DNA from: Anaerolinea sp. | GTDB lineage: Bacteria > Chloroflexota > Anaerolineae > Anaerolineales > Anaerolineaceae | DNA length: 64,000 nt | Direction: 5' to 3' | Assembly: GCA_029975055.1 (NCBI GenBank) | Contig: JARKPU010000008.1 | Span: forward strand, 1 to 64,000 | Shown: positions 26,728 through 36,412 of the stretch, one piece after another | Numbering within the stretch: position 1 is the first letter of the stretch | Layout of the letters: every line of letters starts with the position of its first letter | Notes under the pieces: model-generated | What the model saw: only the letters and a program-made list of their open reading frames with translations | Told to the model about the DNA's origin: nothing | Databases searched by the model: none | Made by a program: the position numbers and the translations under genes

Positions 26728-27855
26728 ATGATTTCCTGCATTCTGCCCCCTTACATGCTCGACCGTATCGCCGAGAACGGCACCGAAGAACAGCGCGCCA
26801 AATCCGCCGAGACCGCGCGCATCTCCGAGTTGATGCGCAACGACCGCCAGGCCGCGGCAGCCCGCGTGGTCATCCCGCGGGCCATGGCCGCCCCTGCCCG
26901 CCAGCGCAACGTCTATACCGCCAACAACCTCTCCGGCCTGCCCGGCACGCTGGTGCGCGCCGAAGGCTCGGCCCCCAGCGGCGACCTGGCCGTTGACGAG
27001 GCTTACGACGGCGCCGGCGCCACCTACGACCTTTACTGGGAAGTGTACCAGCGCAACTCGATCGACGGCGCGGGCATGCGGCTCGATTCCACCGTCCACT
27101 ACCAGAAAGGCTACGACAACGCCTTCTGGAACGGCTCGCAAATGGTCTATGGCGACGGCGACGAAGACCTGCCGCCCAGCCAGCGCCTCTTCAACCGCTT
27201 CACCATCTCGATCGATGTCATCGGCCACGAGCTTACCCACGGCGTCACCCAATACACCGGCGGCCTGGTCTACATCAACCAGCCCGGCGCGTTGAACGAA
27301 TCCTTCTCCGATGTCTTCGGCTCGCTCGTCAAGCAGCGCAGCCTGGGGCAGACGGCCGCCCAGGCCGATTGGATCATCGGCCAGGGGCTCTTCACCAGCA
27401 ACGTCAACGGCATTGGCCTGCGCTCGATGAAAGACCCCGGCACGGCCTACAACGATCCCGTCCTCGGCAAAGACCCGCAGCCCGGCCACATGAAGGATTA
27501 CGTCACCACCACCAGCGACAACGGCGGCGTGCACATCAACTCGGGCATCCCCAACCGCGCTTTCTATCTCATCGCCTCCGAGCTGGGCGGCAACGCCTGG
27601 GAGAAGGCCGGCCAGATCTGGTATGTGACCCTGCGCGACCGCATCCGTTCCAACACCGATTTTCAAGGCGCGGCCGACCTCACCTATGCGGTGGCCGGCG
27701 AGCTTTTCGGCGCCGGCAGCCTCGAGCAGCAGGCGGTCAAGAACGGCTGGGCAGGCGTGGGCATCAACGTCACCGGCGGCGGCGAGCCAACCCCCACCCC
27801 CAACCCGAACCCGGGCTGCGTCGCCGCCGTGCTCAAGTTCCTGGGGTTCAAATGA
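26728..27855 (+). CDS. Protealysin-like M4 metalloprotease
   Basis: Zinc metalloprotease of the thermolysin family, protealysin branch. With ATG 26728 it has 375 residues and starts MISCILPPYMLDRI, the short propeptide with the PPxxL motif typical of protealysins; like them it has no signal peptide. The zinc site HELTH and the third ligand in LNESFSDVFG are present, as are GGVHINSGIPN with the catalytic histidine and the C-terminal helical domain. The end is a Pro/Thr linker (PTPTPNPNPG) plus CVAAVLKFLGFK. Its stop overlaps the next gene, an emfourin-like inhibitor, by ATGA. A good promoter lies at 26650-26678. Confidence 0.92.
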   Translation: MISCILPPYMLDRIAENGTEEQRAKSAETARISELMRNDRQAAAARVVIPRAMAAPARQRNVYTANNLSGLPGTLVRAEGSAPSGDLAVDEAYDGAGATYDLYWEVYQRNSIDGAGMRLDSTVHYQKGYDNAFWNGSQMVYGDGDEDLPPSQRLFNRFTISIDVIGHELTHGVTQYTGGLVYINQPGALNESFSDVFGSLVKQRSLGQTAAQADWIIGQGLFTSNVNGIGLRSMKDPGTAYNDPVLGKDPQPGHMKDYVTTTSDNGGVHINSGIPNRAFYLIASELGGNAWEKAGQIWYVTLRDRIRSNTDFQGAADLTYAVAGELFGAGSLEQQAVKNGWAGVGINVTGGGEPTPTPNPNPGCVAAVLKFLGFK

Positions 27856-28169
27856 TCATCCGCTTCGAGCGGAGCGGCGGGTTCGCGGGCATGCTCCTGC
27901 GCGCCGAGATCGACGTGCAGGAGCTGGAGCCGCATGAGCGCGAAGAAATTCACCGCCTGGTGGCCGAAGCGGGCTTCTTTGAGCTCCCTCCCCGGCTGCA
28001 ATCCGCTGGGGGCGGGGCCGACCGCTTCCAGTACGTGCTCTCGATCGAAGAACCGGGCGGGCGCAGCCACACGCTCGAGGTGAGCGAAGAGGCTGTGCCG
28101 CCCGACCTCCAACCGTTGATCGAGCGCGTGGCCTACCTGGCGCGGCGTTCCAGGCGGCAATCGTGTTGA
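27852..28169 (+). CDS. Emfourin-like M4 protease inhibitor
   Basis: A 105-residue protein resembling emfourin, the inhibitor encoded next to protealysin in Serratia. It begins IIRFERSGGFAGM, followed by LEPHEREEIHRLVAEAGFF, DRFQYVLSI and HTLEVSEEAVPPDLQPLI, which match that family pattern. It is translationally coupled to the protease gene (ATG at 27852 inside the protease stop). A cytosolic protease with its own inhibitor would stay silent until the inhibitor is removed or the enzyme leaves the cell. Family assignment is from memory of its motifs. Confidence 0.8.
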   Translation: MIIRFERSGGFAGMLLRAEIDVQELEPHEREEIHRLVAEAGFFELPPRLQSAGGGADRFQYVLSIEEPGGRSHTLEVSEEAVPPDLQPLIERVAYLARRSRRQSC

Positions 28170-28220
28170 GCGGCCCCGCCCGCCGCCTTTCTTCACCAAT
28201 TTAAGGGGGGAGCCGGCTGC

Positions 28221-29024
28221 TCAATCGCCGGTTTTCCGCGCCACCCACACCAGCGGCGTGCCGTAAACGCGGGGCGCCTTTTCGTAAGAGGAGTAGATTT
28301 CCAGCGGTTCGAAGCCGCACAGGCGCAGCAGCAGGCGTGTCTCGAACTCGAAGCTCCAGCGCAAATGCAGCAGGTGCTCGCGCGTGCCGGTCGCCGCGCC
28401 GTTTTCGTCCAATTCCTCGAACGTCCAGCGCACCTCAATGACCTGGGTGGCGGGGTCGTACTCGGCCTGGTTCCAGATGCGCTCGCGCCGCCCGGCCCGG
28501 TTGGTGAACTCGGTCCGCAGCACCCTCTCGGCGGGCTTGCCCTTCAACCCGGCGGCGATCATCGTGTAGTTCGGGTCGAAGGTGTTAAAGGAAAGGATTC
28601 CGCCCGGCGCAAGCTGGCGGCGGATGTTGGTCAGCGCCGCCTCCTGGTCGGCGGTGGTGAGCAGGTGCATGAAGCCGCTGCGCGGGATGATTGCCAGCGA
28701 GGCGCGTTCGCCGCTCTCGAAGGTTTTCATATCTGCGTGAATCAGCCGGGCGCGCGCCCGCACCTGCTGGGGCAGCCCGGCCAGCTTGCGCTCCAGCACC
28801 GCCAGCATCGCCGCCGAAAGGTCCACCCCGGTCACGCGCCAGCCGTGCTCGATGAGCGGCAGGAGCGTTGCGCCCGTACCGCAGGCGATATCCAGAATGC
28901 CCCCGCCGCCATATTCACGCGCAAGGCCGAGATGAAATTCCACCAGCCCGCCGCCGCCCACGTTGAGCGCCGGGATGTACAGGTCGTAATTCTCGGCCAC
29001 GTCTTCATATTCGTGCAAGTCCAT
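28221..29024 (-). CDS. Class I SAM-dependent methyltransferase
   Basis: Soluble methyltransferase of 267 residues. ATG 29024 follows CAGGAGGC. Motif I is ILDIACGTGATLLPL, followed by VTGVDLSAAML (motif Ia with the acidic residue that holds the ribose) and IIPRSGFMHLLTTADQEAAL at the motif II/III region. The C-terminal part (RWTFEELDENG..., LRLCGFEPLEIYSSY) is typical of small-molecule or protein methyltransferases with unknown substrate. It lies 25 bp downstream of the small anchored beta-repeat protein gene on the same strand. Confidence 0.85.
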   Translation of the reverse strand: MDLHEYEDVAENYDLYIPALNVGGGGLVEFHLGLAREYGGGGILDIACGTGATLLPLIEHGWRVTGVDLSAAMLAVLERKLAGLPQQVRARARLIHADMKTFESGERASLAIIPRSGFMHLLTTADQEAALTNIRRQLAPGGILSFNTFDPNYTMIAAGLKGKPAERVLRTEFTNRAGRRERIWNQAEYDPATQVIEVRWTFEELDENGAATGTREHLLHLRWSFEFETRLLLRLCGFEPLEIYSSYEKAPRVYGTPLVWVARKTGD

Positions 29025-29049
29025 GGCTTTGCCTCCTGACTGAGAAAGG

Positions 29050-29550
29050 CTATCTGCGCCGCAACAGCCAGCCGAGCAGGCCGAAGACCGCTCCAAACGC
29101 CGCCCCCAGCGCGATGGCCTGCGGCGTGTTGAGCAGCACGCGCGTGCCCTCGCCCAGACTCACCTCCCTGGCCAGCGCCAGCCCCACAAAGCTGCCCTGG
29201 GCGCTGGCCTGCCCGCTGCACGAGACGAGCGTGAAGCTGTGATCCACCCTTGCGCTGCCGCCCGCGCGGATCATACCGGCAACCGAGTTGCTCAGGGTCA
29301 GGTCATGCCCCACGGCGGTCATCGCCATCCCGCTGGCGGCGGCGGAGACATCGCGCCCGGCGGATACGGTGAGCGCCCCGCCGCCCGAAAACTGCAGGTC
29401 GCGCCCGGCGGTCACGGTCAGCGCCCCGCCGCGCTCGAAAGCCGCATCCCCTTTGGCTTCCACTTTGCCGGCTGCACCCGGGCCAAAGGCCACCTTCTCG
29501 CCGCTCACCGTGGCGGCAAAGCCGCCCGACCGAAACACCTCTTCGCTCAT
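29050..29550 (-). CDS. Tail-anchored beta-helix-like repeat protein
   Basis: Unrecognised 166-residue protein. Residues 15-110 repeat a short Gly/Ala/Val pattern (GGALTVTAGRDLQFSGGGALTVSAGRDV), like bactofilin or other beta-solenoid proteins, without charged catalytic residues. The C-terminus (about 143-166) is one hydrophobic segment followed by LLRRR, a tail anchor with the bulk in the cytoplasm. Start 29550 follows GAGGTGAG. It could be a scaffold placed on the membrane; that is inference. Followed closely by the methyltransferase gene. Confidence 0.6.
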   Translation of the reverse strand: MSEEVFRSGGFAATVSGEKVAFGPGAAGKVEAKGDAAFERGGALTVTAGRDLQFSGGGALTVSAGRDVSAAASGMAMTAVGHDLTLSNSVAGMIRAGGSARVDHSFTLVSCSGQASAQGSFVGLALAREVSLGEGTRVLLNTPQAIALGAAFGAVFGLLGWLLRRR

Positions 29551-29657
29551 TGGCTCACCTCACTTTCACATTGGCTAAGCGTAGTGGTTTTCTCGCTAAG
29601 TTCAGAACATTTCCCCTCATCCCCCGGCCCTCTCCCCTACGGGTGCGCGAAGCGCGT

Positions 29658-29697
29658 CCCAGAGGGAGAAGGGAGGCAAAAACCCTCTCCCTCTGGG
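29658..29697. repeat. Hairpin repeat in the 29551-29824 gap
   Basis: CCCAGAGGGAGA (29658-29669) is the exact complement of TCTCCCTCTGGG (29686-29697), with a 16-nt loop. It is a purine/pyrimidine-rich inverted repeat of the kind often seen in intergenic regions. A candidate -10, TACAAT (29812-29817), lies further on. Nothing else is seen in the gap. Confidence 0.6.
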
Positions 29698-29824
29698 TGA
29701 GGGCAGGGTGAGGAAAAAAACCAGGAATTTAACGAAAACGCCACTTAGATTCTAGCGCGAGATATATAAAAATCCCCTGCAATCCGGCGCGCGATTGCCC
29801 GCCCGCGGCTGTACAATGGTGAAT

Positions 29825-30958
29825 ATGGCAGGCGCGCTGCGGGTTTATGAAATTGACACGCGCGAGAAGCAGGAAGCCCGGCGCTTCCTGGCCCTTCCGC
29901 AGCGCATCTATGCGCGCAACCCCTGCTGGGTGCCGCCCCTCGAGATGGATTCGCGGCGCATGCTCGACCGCTCCGCTCACCCGTTCTACCGCCATTCGGA
30001 GGCGGCGTTCTTCCTCGCCGAGCAGGCCGGAACGCCCATCGGGCGGCTGGCGGTGCTGGATAACCGCAACTACAACACCTACAACCGCAGCCGGTGCGCC
30101 TTCTTCTATCTGTTCGAATGCGAGCCGTCCGGGCCGTCTGCTCTGGCGCTCTTCGAGGCCGGGTTTGCCTGGGCGCGCGAGCGCGGGCTGGACGAGATCA
30201 TCGGCCCCAAGGGCTTCACCGCCCTGGACGGCATGGGCCTGCTGGTGAAGGGCTTCGAGCACAGGCCGGCGCTGGGCATCCCCTACAACCCGCCCTATTA
30301 CCCGGCCCTTGTCGAGGCGGCGGGCTTCCAGCCCGATGGCGACACCGTTTCCGGGCTGGTGACGCGCGCCTTCTGCCTGCCGGAGAAGGTGCGCCTGGCC
30401 GCCGCCGCCGTGGAGCGCCGCCTGGGCCTGCGGGTGATGCGCTTCCGGACACGCGCCGATCTGCGCGCCTTCACCCCGCGCCTGAAGGAGCTTTATAACG
30501 GCGCCCTGGAGGGCACCACCGGCAACACGCCCCTCACCGAGGACGAGGCGCGCAGCATGGCAGAGCAGATCTTGTGGTTTGCCGACCCGCGCCTGATCAA
30601 GCTGATCCTCAAGGGCGACGACCTGGCGGGCTTCCTCTTCGCCTACCCCGATATCTCCGCGGCCATTCAGCGCACGCACGGGCGCTTATGGCCGCTGGGC
30701 TGGGCGCACCTGCTGCGCGAGCTGCGCCGCACAAAATGGCTCAACGTCAACGGGGCGGGCGTGCTGCCGCGCTTCCGCGGCCTGGGCGCCACAGCCCTGC
30801 TGTTCAGCGAGATTTACGACAGCTTCACCGCCGGCGGGTTCGAATATGCCGACCTGGTGCAGATCGGCGTGGAAAACGAGCGCATGCAAAACGAGCTGCG
30901 CAGCCTGCAGATCGATTTTTACAAGACCCACCGCATGTATAAGCGCGCGCTCTTGTAG
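29825..30958 (+). CDS. GNAT-like conserved protein
   Basis: A 377-residue soluble protein of a conserved family that resembles acetyltransferases. The N-terminal half reads RRFLALPQRIYARNPCWVPP and RHSEAAFFLAEQAGTPIGRLAV, recalling the GNAT strand that contacts acetyl-CoA, and later GPKGFTALDGMGLLVKGFEH. The C-terminal half has GAGVLPRFRGLGATALLF, a good match to the acetyl-CoA pyrophosphate loop (RxxGxG/A). The acceptor is unknown. The ATG at 29825 lies 7 nt after TACAAT and has no ribosome site, so the message may be leaderless. A perfect palindrome overlaps the stop codon. Confidence 0.7.
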   Translation: MAGALRVYEIDTREKQEARRFLALPQRIYARNPCWVPPLEMDSRRMLDRSAHPFYRHSEAAFFLAEQAGTPIGRLAVLDNRNYNTYNRSRCAFFYLFECEPSGPSALALFEAGFAWARERGLDEIIGPKGFTALDGMGLLVKGFEHRPALGIPYNPPYYPALVEAAGFQPDGDTVSGLVTRAFCLPEKVRLAAAAVERRLGLRVMRFRTRADLRAFTPRLKELYNGALEGTTGNTPLTEDEARSMAEQILWFADPRLIKLILKGDDLAGFLFAYPDISAAIQRTHGRLWPLGWAHLLRELRRTKWLNVNGAGVLPRFRGLGATALLFSEIYDSFTAGGFEYADLVQIGVENERMQNELRSLQIDFYKTHRMYKRALL

Positions 30959-30979
30959 GGGCGGTTCGCGAACCGCCCC
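30958..30979. repeat. Perfect 22-bp palindrome GGGGCGGTTCG/CGAACCGCCCC
   Basis: Self-complementary sequence overlapping the last base of the stop codon of the GNAT-like gene. It begins TGTAGGGGCGG, similar to the TGTAGGG start of the repeats at 7133 and 24730. It may act as a terminator-like structure or be a dispersed repeat. Confidence 0.7.
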
Positions 30980-31101
30980 AGCACGAGGCGGGAGCGGTGG
31001 ATCGGTTCGCGCGGCCTTAGCGCACCCGCAAGGTGTAACCGCCCCCATCCATCTCGGGTTATAATTCACCCAGGTTCAACCACCCATCAGGAGGCGCCTT
31101 C

Positions 31102-32778
<1,677 letters not shown>

Positions 32779-32780
32779 GC

Positions 32781-33173
32781 ATGCGCTTCGGCCGCTTCTT
32801 CCTCTTCCTGCTCAGCATCCTGGCCGGCCTGGGGGCGGGCGTAGCCTACGGGTGGGTGATCAACCCGCCGCCCTACCGCGACCTGGCTCCCAGCACCCTC
32901 CGCGCCGATTACAAAGCCGATTATGTGCTGATGGTGGCCGAGATCTACCGCCAGGACGGCCAGCTGCCCCAGGCGCTGCGCCGCCTTTCGCAGCTGGATG
33001 CTTCGCTCACCCCGGCCCGCATCGTTGCCGAGGCGCTGCTCACCGCCAGCGACCTCGATTACGCCCCCTCCGACCTGGCGGCGCTCTCGGCTCTGGCCCA
33101 GGCGGTGCAGTCTTCCTCCTCCGGCGGCACTGCCGTGCCTGCCACGCAGGCCGCCCCTAAAGGCACGCCGTGA
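32781..33173 (+). CDS. Membrane-anchored protein of unknown function
   Basis: 130 residues: a single N-terminal membrane segment (FFLFLLSILAGLGAGVAYGWV) then a soluble helical domain (ADYKADYVLMVAEIYRQDGQ, LPQALRRLSQLD) that resembles a tetratricopeptide-like helical pair, and a Ser/Thr/Ala tail. The ATG at 32781 follows the hutU stop by 2 bp. The next gene encodes a longer relative with the same TM-plus-helix layout, so both probably come from a duplication. Function unknown; the layout suggests a membrane-tethered adaptor. Confidence 0.65.
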   Translation: MRFGRFFLFLLSILAGLGAGVAYGWVINPPPYRDLAPSTLRADYKADYVLMVAEIYRQDGQLPQALRRLSQLDASLTPARIVAEALLTASDLDYAPSDLAALSALAQAVQSSSSGGTAVPATQAAPKGTP

Positions 33174-34030
33174 ACGAAGAGCGCCGCGGACACTGGTATT
33201 TGCTCACCGGCCTGCTCATCGGCCTGGCCGCCGGGCTGCTCATCTCGCTGGTGATCAGCCCGCTGCGCTATGCCGACAGCGACCCCTCCGCGCTGAACGA
33301 GGTCGCCAAGAACCAGTTCCGGCAGCTGGTCGCGCTGGCGTTCCAGGCCAACGGGAACATTCCGCGCGCGCAGGGCCGCCTGAGCCTGCTGCGCGATGCC
33401 GACCCCAACCGCGAGCTTGCCGCCCAGGCGCAGCGCATTCTCGGCGAGGGCGGCTCGCCGGATGAAGCCCGCGCCCTGGCGGCCCTGGCCTCGGCGCTGA
33501 GCGGCTCGCAGTCTGCCGGGCCGGTCCAGCCCTCCGGCGCAAATGCCACGCCCACCGCCGGGGCCGACCCCGGCCAGCCCACCGCGCCCGCCATCACCCT
33601 CACGCTTGTCACCGGCGAAGCCATCCAAACGGCCACGCCCCCGCGGCCCACCGCCACGCCGCGGCCCACCTTCACCCCGCGGCCCACCGCCACGCCGCCG
33701 CGCGTGCTGGATGCCCCCTTCACGCTCACCAACCAGGTGCAGATCTGCGATGGCAGCCTGCCTGCCGGGCGGCTGGCCGTGTTGGTGACGGGCAAAGACG
33801 GCCAGCCCCTGGCGGGCGTGCCCGTGCTGGTCACCTGGGGAGAGGGGCAGACCTCCACGTTTTACACCGGCCTGGCCCCCGAGATCAGCCCCGGCTATGC
33901 GGATTTCCAGATGCAGCCTGGCATCACCTACACCCTCAAGGTGGGCGAGGCCTCCGAGGCCGTCACCGGCCTGGAGGTGCCCTCCTGCGGCGGCGGCTGG
34001 CGGGTGGAGTTCACCGAGGGAGGCGGGTGA
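33170..34030 (+). CDS. Membrane-anchored protein, longer paralogue of the preceding gene
   Basis: 286 residues. GTG 33170 overlaps the previous stop. One N-terminal membrane segment (LLTGLLIGLAAGLLISLVI) leads to a helical region (FRQLVALAFQANGNIPRAQG, similar in layout to the preceding protein), then a long Thr/Pro linker (about 120-190: PPRPTATPRPTFTPRP) and a C-terminal beta domain (DAPFTLTNQVQICDGS ... GWRVEFTEGG) with two cysteines. The linker and beta domain place the C-terminal half outside the cell. Role unknown. Confidence 0.65.
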   Translation: MNEERRGHWYLLTGLLIGLAAGLLISLVISPLRYADSDPSALNEVAKNQFRQLVALAFQANGNIPRAQGRLSLLRDADPNRELAAQAQRILGEGGSPDEARALAALASALSGSQSAGPVQPSGANATPTAGADPGQPTAPAITLTLVTGEAIQTATPPRPTATPRPTFTPRPTATPPRVLDAPFTLTNQVQICDGSLPAGRLAVLVTGKDGQPLAGVPVLVTWGEGQTSTFYTGLAPEISPGYADFQMQPGITYTLKVGEASEAVTGLEVPSCGGGWRVEFTEGGG

Positions 34031-34103
34031 GCAGGAACAGCCTGGGGGCACCCCCCAAAGAACCTGCAGACACCCCCTCACTGGCAGCAGCCAACCAATA
34101 ATA

Positions 34104-34153
34104 ATTTTGAAGGGTTATTTTTGGGGCGAAGCCCTAAAATAACCCATCAAAAT
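34104..34153. terminator. Imperfect long hairpin after 34030
   Basis: ATTTTGA..GGGTTATTTT..GGGC pairs with GCCC..AAAATAACCC..TCAAAAT around the loop GAA, with small bulges. No T-run follows. It lies between the plus-strand gene ending at 34030 and the minus-strand lipoprotein gene and probably limits transcription from both sides. Confidence 0.6.
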
Positions 34154-34247
34154 CAACTTGACTGACCACCAGCCCGAAAGCCGGGAACCTGAATATATCA
34201 AGCCGGCGAGCCGATTCGCAAAGCGCTCCGAAGAGGCCTTGTTTTCC

Positions 34248-34817
34248 TCATGGGTTGAGCGGAAGGTCTTGATATTCCAGCTTGCCCATGTCGGCCACTT
34301 TTTGGTCTTCCACCATCACCGTCAGGCCCACATCACCCTTGGGGGTCATCAAAAGGAAGGATGAGACATCCACTTCCAGGACGACGCCGTATTTTCCGGG
34401 CGGGACGTTGTTGAACCGCACCATTCCAGCAGAGTCGGAGACTGCGAATGGCGATTTCTGCGGGTTAATGCTGGCCGCGTATTCATTTCCGTCGGCGTCG
34501 GTGATAAAGCTGGCCAGGTAGAAATTCATCCCCACCAGCGGCTCACCCCGGTAGATGAACTGCCCTTCCACAGCGCCGGTTCCCGGGTTCATCTCCAGCG
34601 GAGGCAGCGCGGCCACTTCTTCGGCAGGGGCTTCCTGGGCAGCCGGGTAGCCCGTATCGATCGCCGGAGGGTAAGGGTAGCCCGATGCGGGATAGGCTTC
34701 CGTCTCAGCGGCGGCAGGCCCCCCGGCCGGCTGAGTCGCCTGGGGCGGCTCCGCCGGGCTGCAGCCGGCCAGCAGGAATAATCCAATCAACAGCACAAGA
34801 ATAAATTTTCTCATCAT
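34248..34817 (-). CDS. Lipoprotein with carboxypeptidase-regulatory-like domain
   Basis: Exported lipoprotein of 189 residues. The signal MMRKFILVLLIGLFLLAGC ends in a lipobox cysteine. A Pro/Ala/Tyr-rich linker (25-75: GYPYPPAIDTGYPAAQ) separates it from a beta-sandwich resembling carboxypeptidase regulatory domains (GAVEGQFIYRGEPLVGMNFYL, GMVRFNNVPPGKYGVVLE). Such domains usually act as structural or adhesion modules. No ribosome site is obvious. A hairpin (34849-34876) separates it from the surface-protein gene upstream on the same strand. Confidence 0.75.
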   Translation of the reverse strand: MMRKFILVLLIGLFLLAGCSPAEPPQATQPAGGPAAAETEAYPASGYPYPPAIDTGYPAAQEAPAEEVAALPPLEMNPGTGAVEGQFIYRGEPLVGMNFYLASFITDADGNEYAASINPQKSPFAVSDSAGMVRFNNVPPGKYGVVLEVDVSSFLLMTPKGDVGLTVMVEDQKVADMGKLEYQDLPLNP

Positions 34818-34848
34818 GGGTATGCAGACTTAAAAGGTTTGAGGAATG

Positions 34849-34876
34849 AATGAGGGGCAGTAAACTGCCCCTCATT
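34849..34876. terminator. 13-bp perfect hairpin AATGAGGGGCAGT/ACTGCCCCTCATT
   Basis: Two perfect 13-bp arms around a 2-nt loop, between two minus-strand genes. No T-tract follows. It lies at the end of the large surface-protein gene and may end or stabilise its message. Confidence 0.55.
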
Positions 34877-34899
34877 CTTATGAACATCGCTCTATCGAA

Positions 34900-36306
34900 T
34901 TACGGGGTCGCGCTGATCGCCTCGTAGATCATCAAGGTGTCGAGCAAGTTCGAGGTCATCGAGGTGACCTGGTTGACAACCCCCACCAGCCTTGCGGTGC
35001 TATCCACCGTGGTATAGGCAGTGCTGGTGTAAGCCGTGCAGCTGCCGGAACCCAGGTAGTTAGCGGCAATCTTGTTGTACTGGTTGTCGGAAACGACGTC
35101 ACCCGATGCAATCGCCGCAGTGAAGGTATAGCTCGTGCCCTGGAAGGTGCACTTGACGTAAGTGGTCGAGGGGCCGAGGTTGATCAGGTTGAAGGCTGTG
35201 ATCAGTTTTGCCGAATTTCCACGGCGGTCAAAGATCAACGGGAAGACAACCTTGGGCGTGCCGGCCGTTTGAGCGAAGGCTGTGTAAGCGCCTGCCCGGC
35301 TGGTGCCGTATTTAGCCTGGTTGACCACCGAGTTCAGGGTCATATTGGCAGAGTTGGCGGTCACTTTGGCGCTGCCGAGGAACTTCGTTCCGCGGACGCA
35401 CGTGGAGCTGCCGGTATAGCCTGCCGGAGCCGGCGAGACAAAGGCGGGCCACCCAAAGGTGACTGAAGCTCCGGCGGCCACAGTTTGCGTTTCGGTGCAG
35501 CTCGAGCCAAACCCACCCACCAAAGCGGGTACATAGGTGATGGTCACGTTGGTCGAAGAGCCGCCGGTGTTCTGGATCTGGATACCAGTTTGGTTGTTGC
35601 TGTTGTTGAACGTGACAGTCGGCATGACCGGGTTGGTCGAGCCGGTGTTGGTCAGGCCGGTGTAAGCATACATCACGCCGGGCTTTTCCTGCAGCACCAC
35701 AGCGGCCACCGGCTGGTTGCTGGTGATGACGCCGGAGAAGATCTTGCTGGAGTGGCAGGTCTCGGTGGCGTTGTTGATCTGCTTCGAAGCGCCGGATTTG
35801 ATCACAATACCGGTGGGCTCGCCGCTCGTGCAGTCGCTGTAGTCGATCGACACGGTCGCATCGGAGCCGCCGGTGTTCTGGATGCTGATCCAGGTATCAT
35901 TCTGGCCATTCTTGGTCATCAGGGTCGGCAGGTAAACGGAGTTGCTGCCCGCGTTGACGCCGATGTAAGAAGCGCGCGCCGAACCATCGGGGGTCTGGAT
36001 GTTCGACACGGCGGCCATTTCGACATCAGAGGAGATCACCAAAGAACCGCTGAAGCCCGGGTTGGGATGGGGATAGTAGTTCTTCGATTCCCCGGCTGCA
36101 ATCGTATCTGTGGCCACCGAACCTTCCTGCAGGCCGGTAGAGGTGTTGTAATAGGTGAAAGACACGGTCCCCGGTGAAGTGCTCACGTTCATCAGCTGGA
36201 TGCCGGACGTGTAAGTGAACTTCTGGGCCGCTGCCGGCTGGGGAGTAACCCCTGAAACCCCTAAAACCAGCACGATCAGAACAAGCAGATAGATTAACTT
36301 TTTCAT
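34900..36306 (-). CDS. Secreted Thr/Asn/Ser-rich surface protein
   Basis: Exported protein of 468 residues, unrecognised. ATG 36306 follows AAGGAGAAG. The signal peptide is KKLIYLLVLIVLVLGVSGV with a cleavage after PAAAQ. The mature part is a series of beta-sandwich-like segments with recurring patterns (IQNTGGSDATVSIDYS and IQNTGGSSTNVTITYV; GVITSNQPVAAVV) and few charged residues, as in S-layer or extracellular matrix proteins. Base composition is lower in G+C than neighbouring genes. No cell-wall sorting signal is evident. It is encoded ahead of a glycan-assembly cluster, so glycosylation or association with a polymer is possible. The motif TGTTCACAT (36361-36369) lies upstream. Confidence 0.65.
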   Translation of the reverse strand: MKKLIYLLVLIVLVLGVSGVTPQPAAAQKFTYTSGIQLMNVSTSPGTVSFTYYNTSTGLQEGSVATDTIAAGESKNYYPHPNPGFSGSLVISSDVEMAAVSNIQTPDGSARASYIGVNAGSNSVYLPTLMTKNGQNDTWISIQNTGGSDATVSIDYSDCTSGEPTGIVIKSGASKQINNATETCHSSKIFSGVITSNQPVAAVVLQEKPGVMYAYTGLTNTGSTNPVMPTVTFNNSNNQTGIQIQNTGGSSTNVTITYVPALVGGFGSSCTETQTVAAGASVTFGWPAFVSPAPAGYTGSSTCVRGTKFLGSAKVTANSANMTLNSVVNQAKYGTSRAGAYTAFAQTAGTPKVVFPLIFDRRGNSAKLITAFNLINLGPSTTYVKCTFQGTSYTFTAAIASGDVVSDNQYNKIAANYLGSGSCTAYTSTAYTTVDSTARLVGVVNQVTSMTSNLLDTLMIYEAISATP

Positions 36307-36412
36307 TAGCTTCTCCTTATCCATTGAATACAAAGTACCACCCCGGTTTGGATAACAATATGTTCACATATACAAGCTGAGATTGCAATAATTCTTATGG
36401 GTTAATGAGCGC

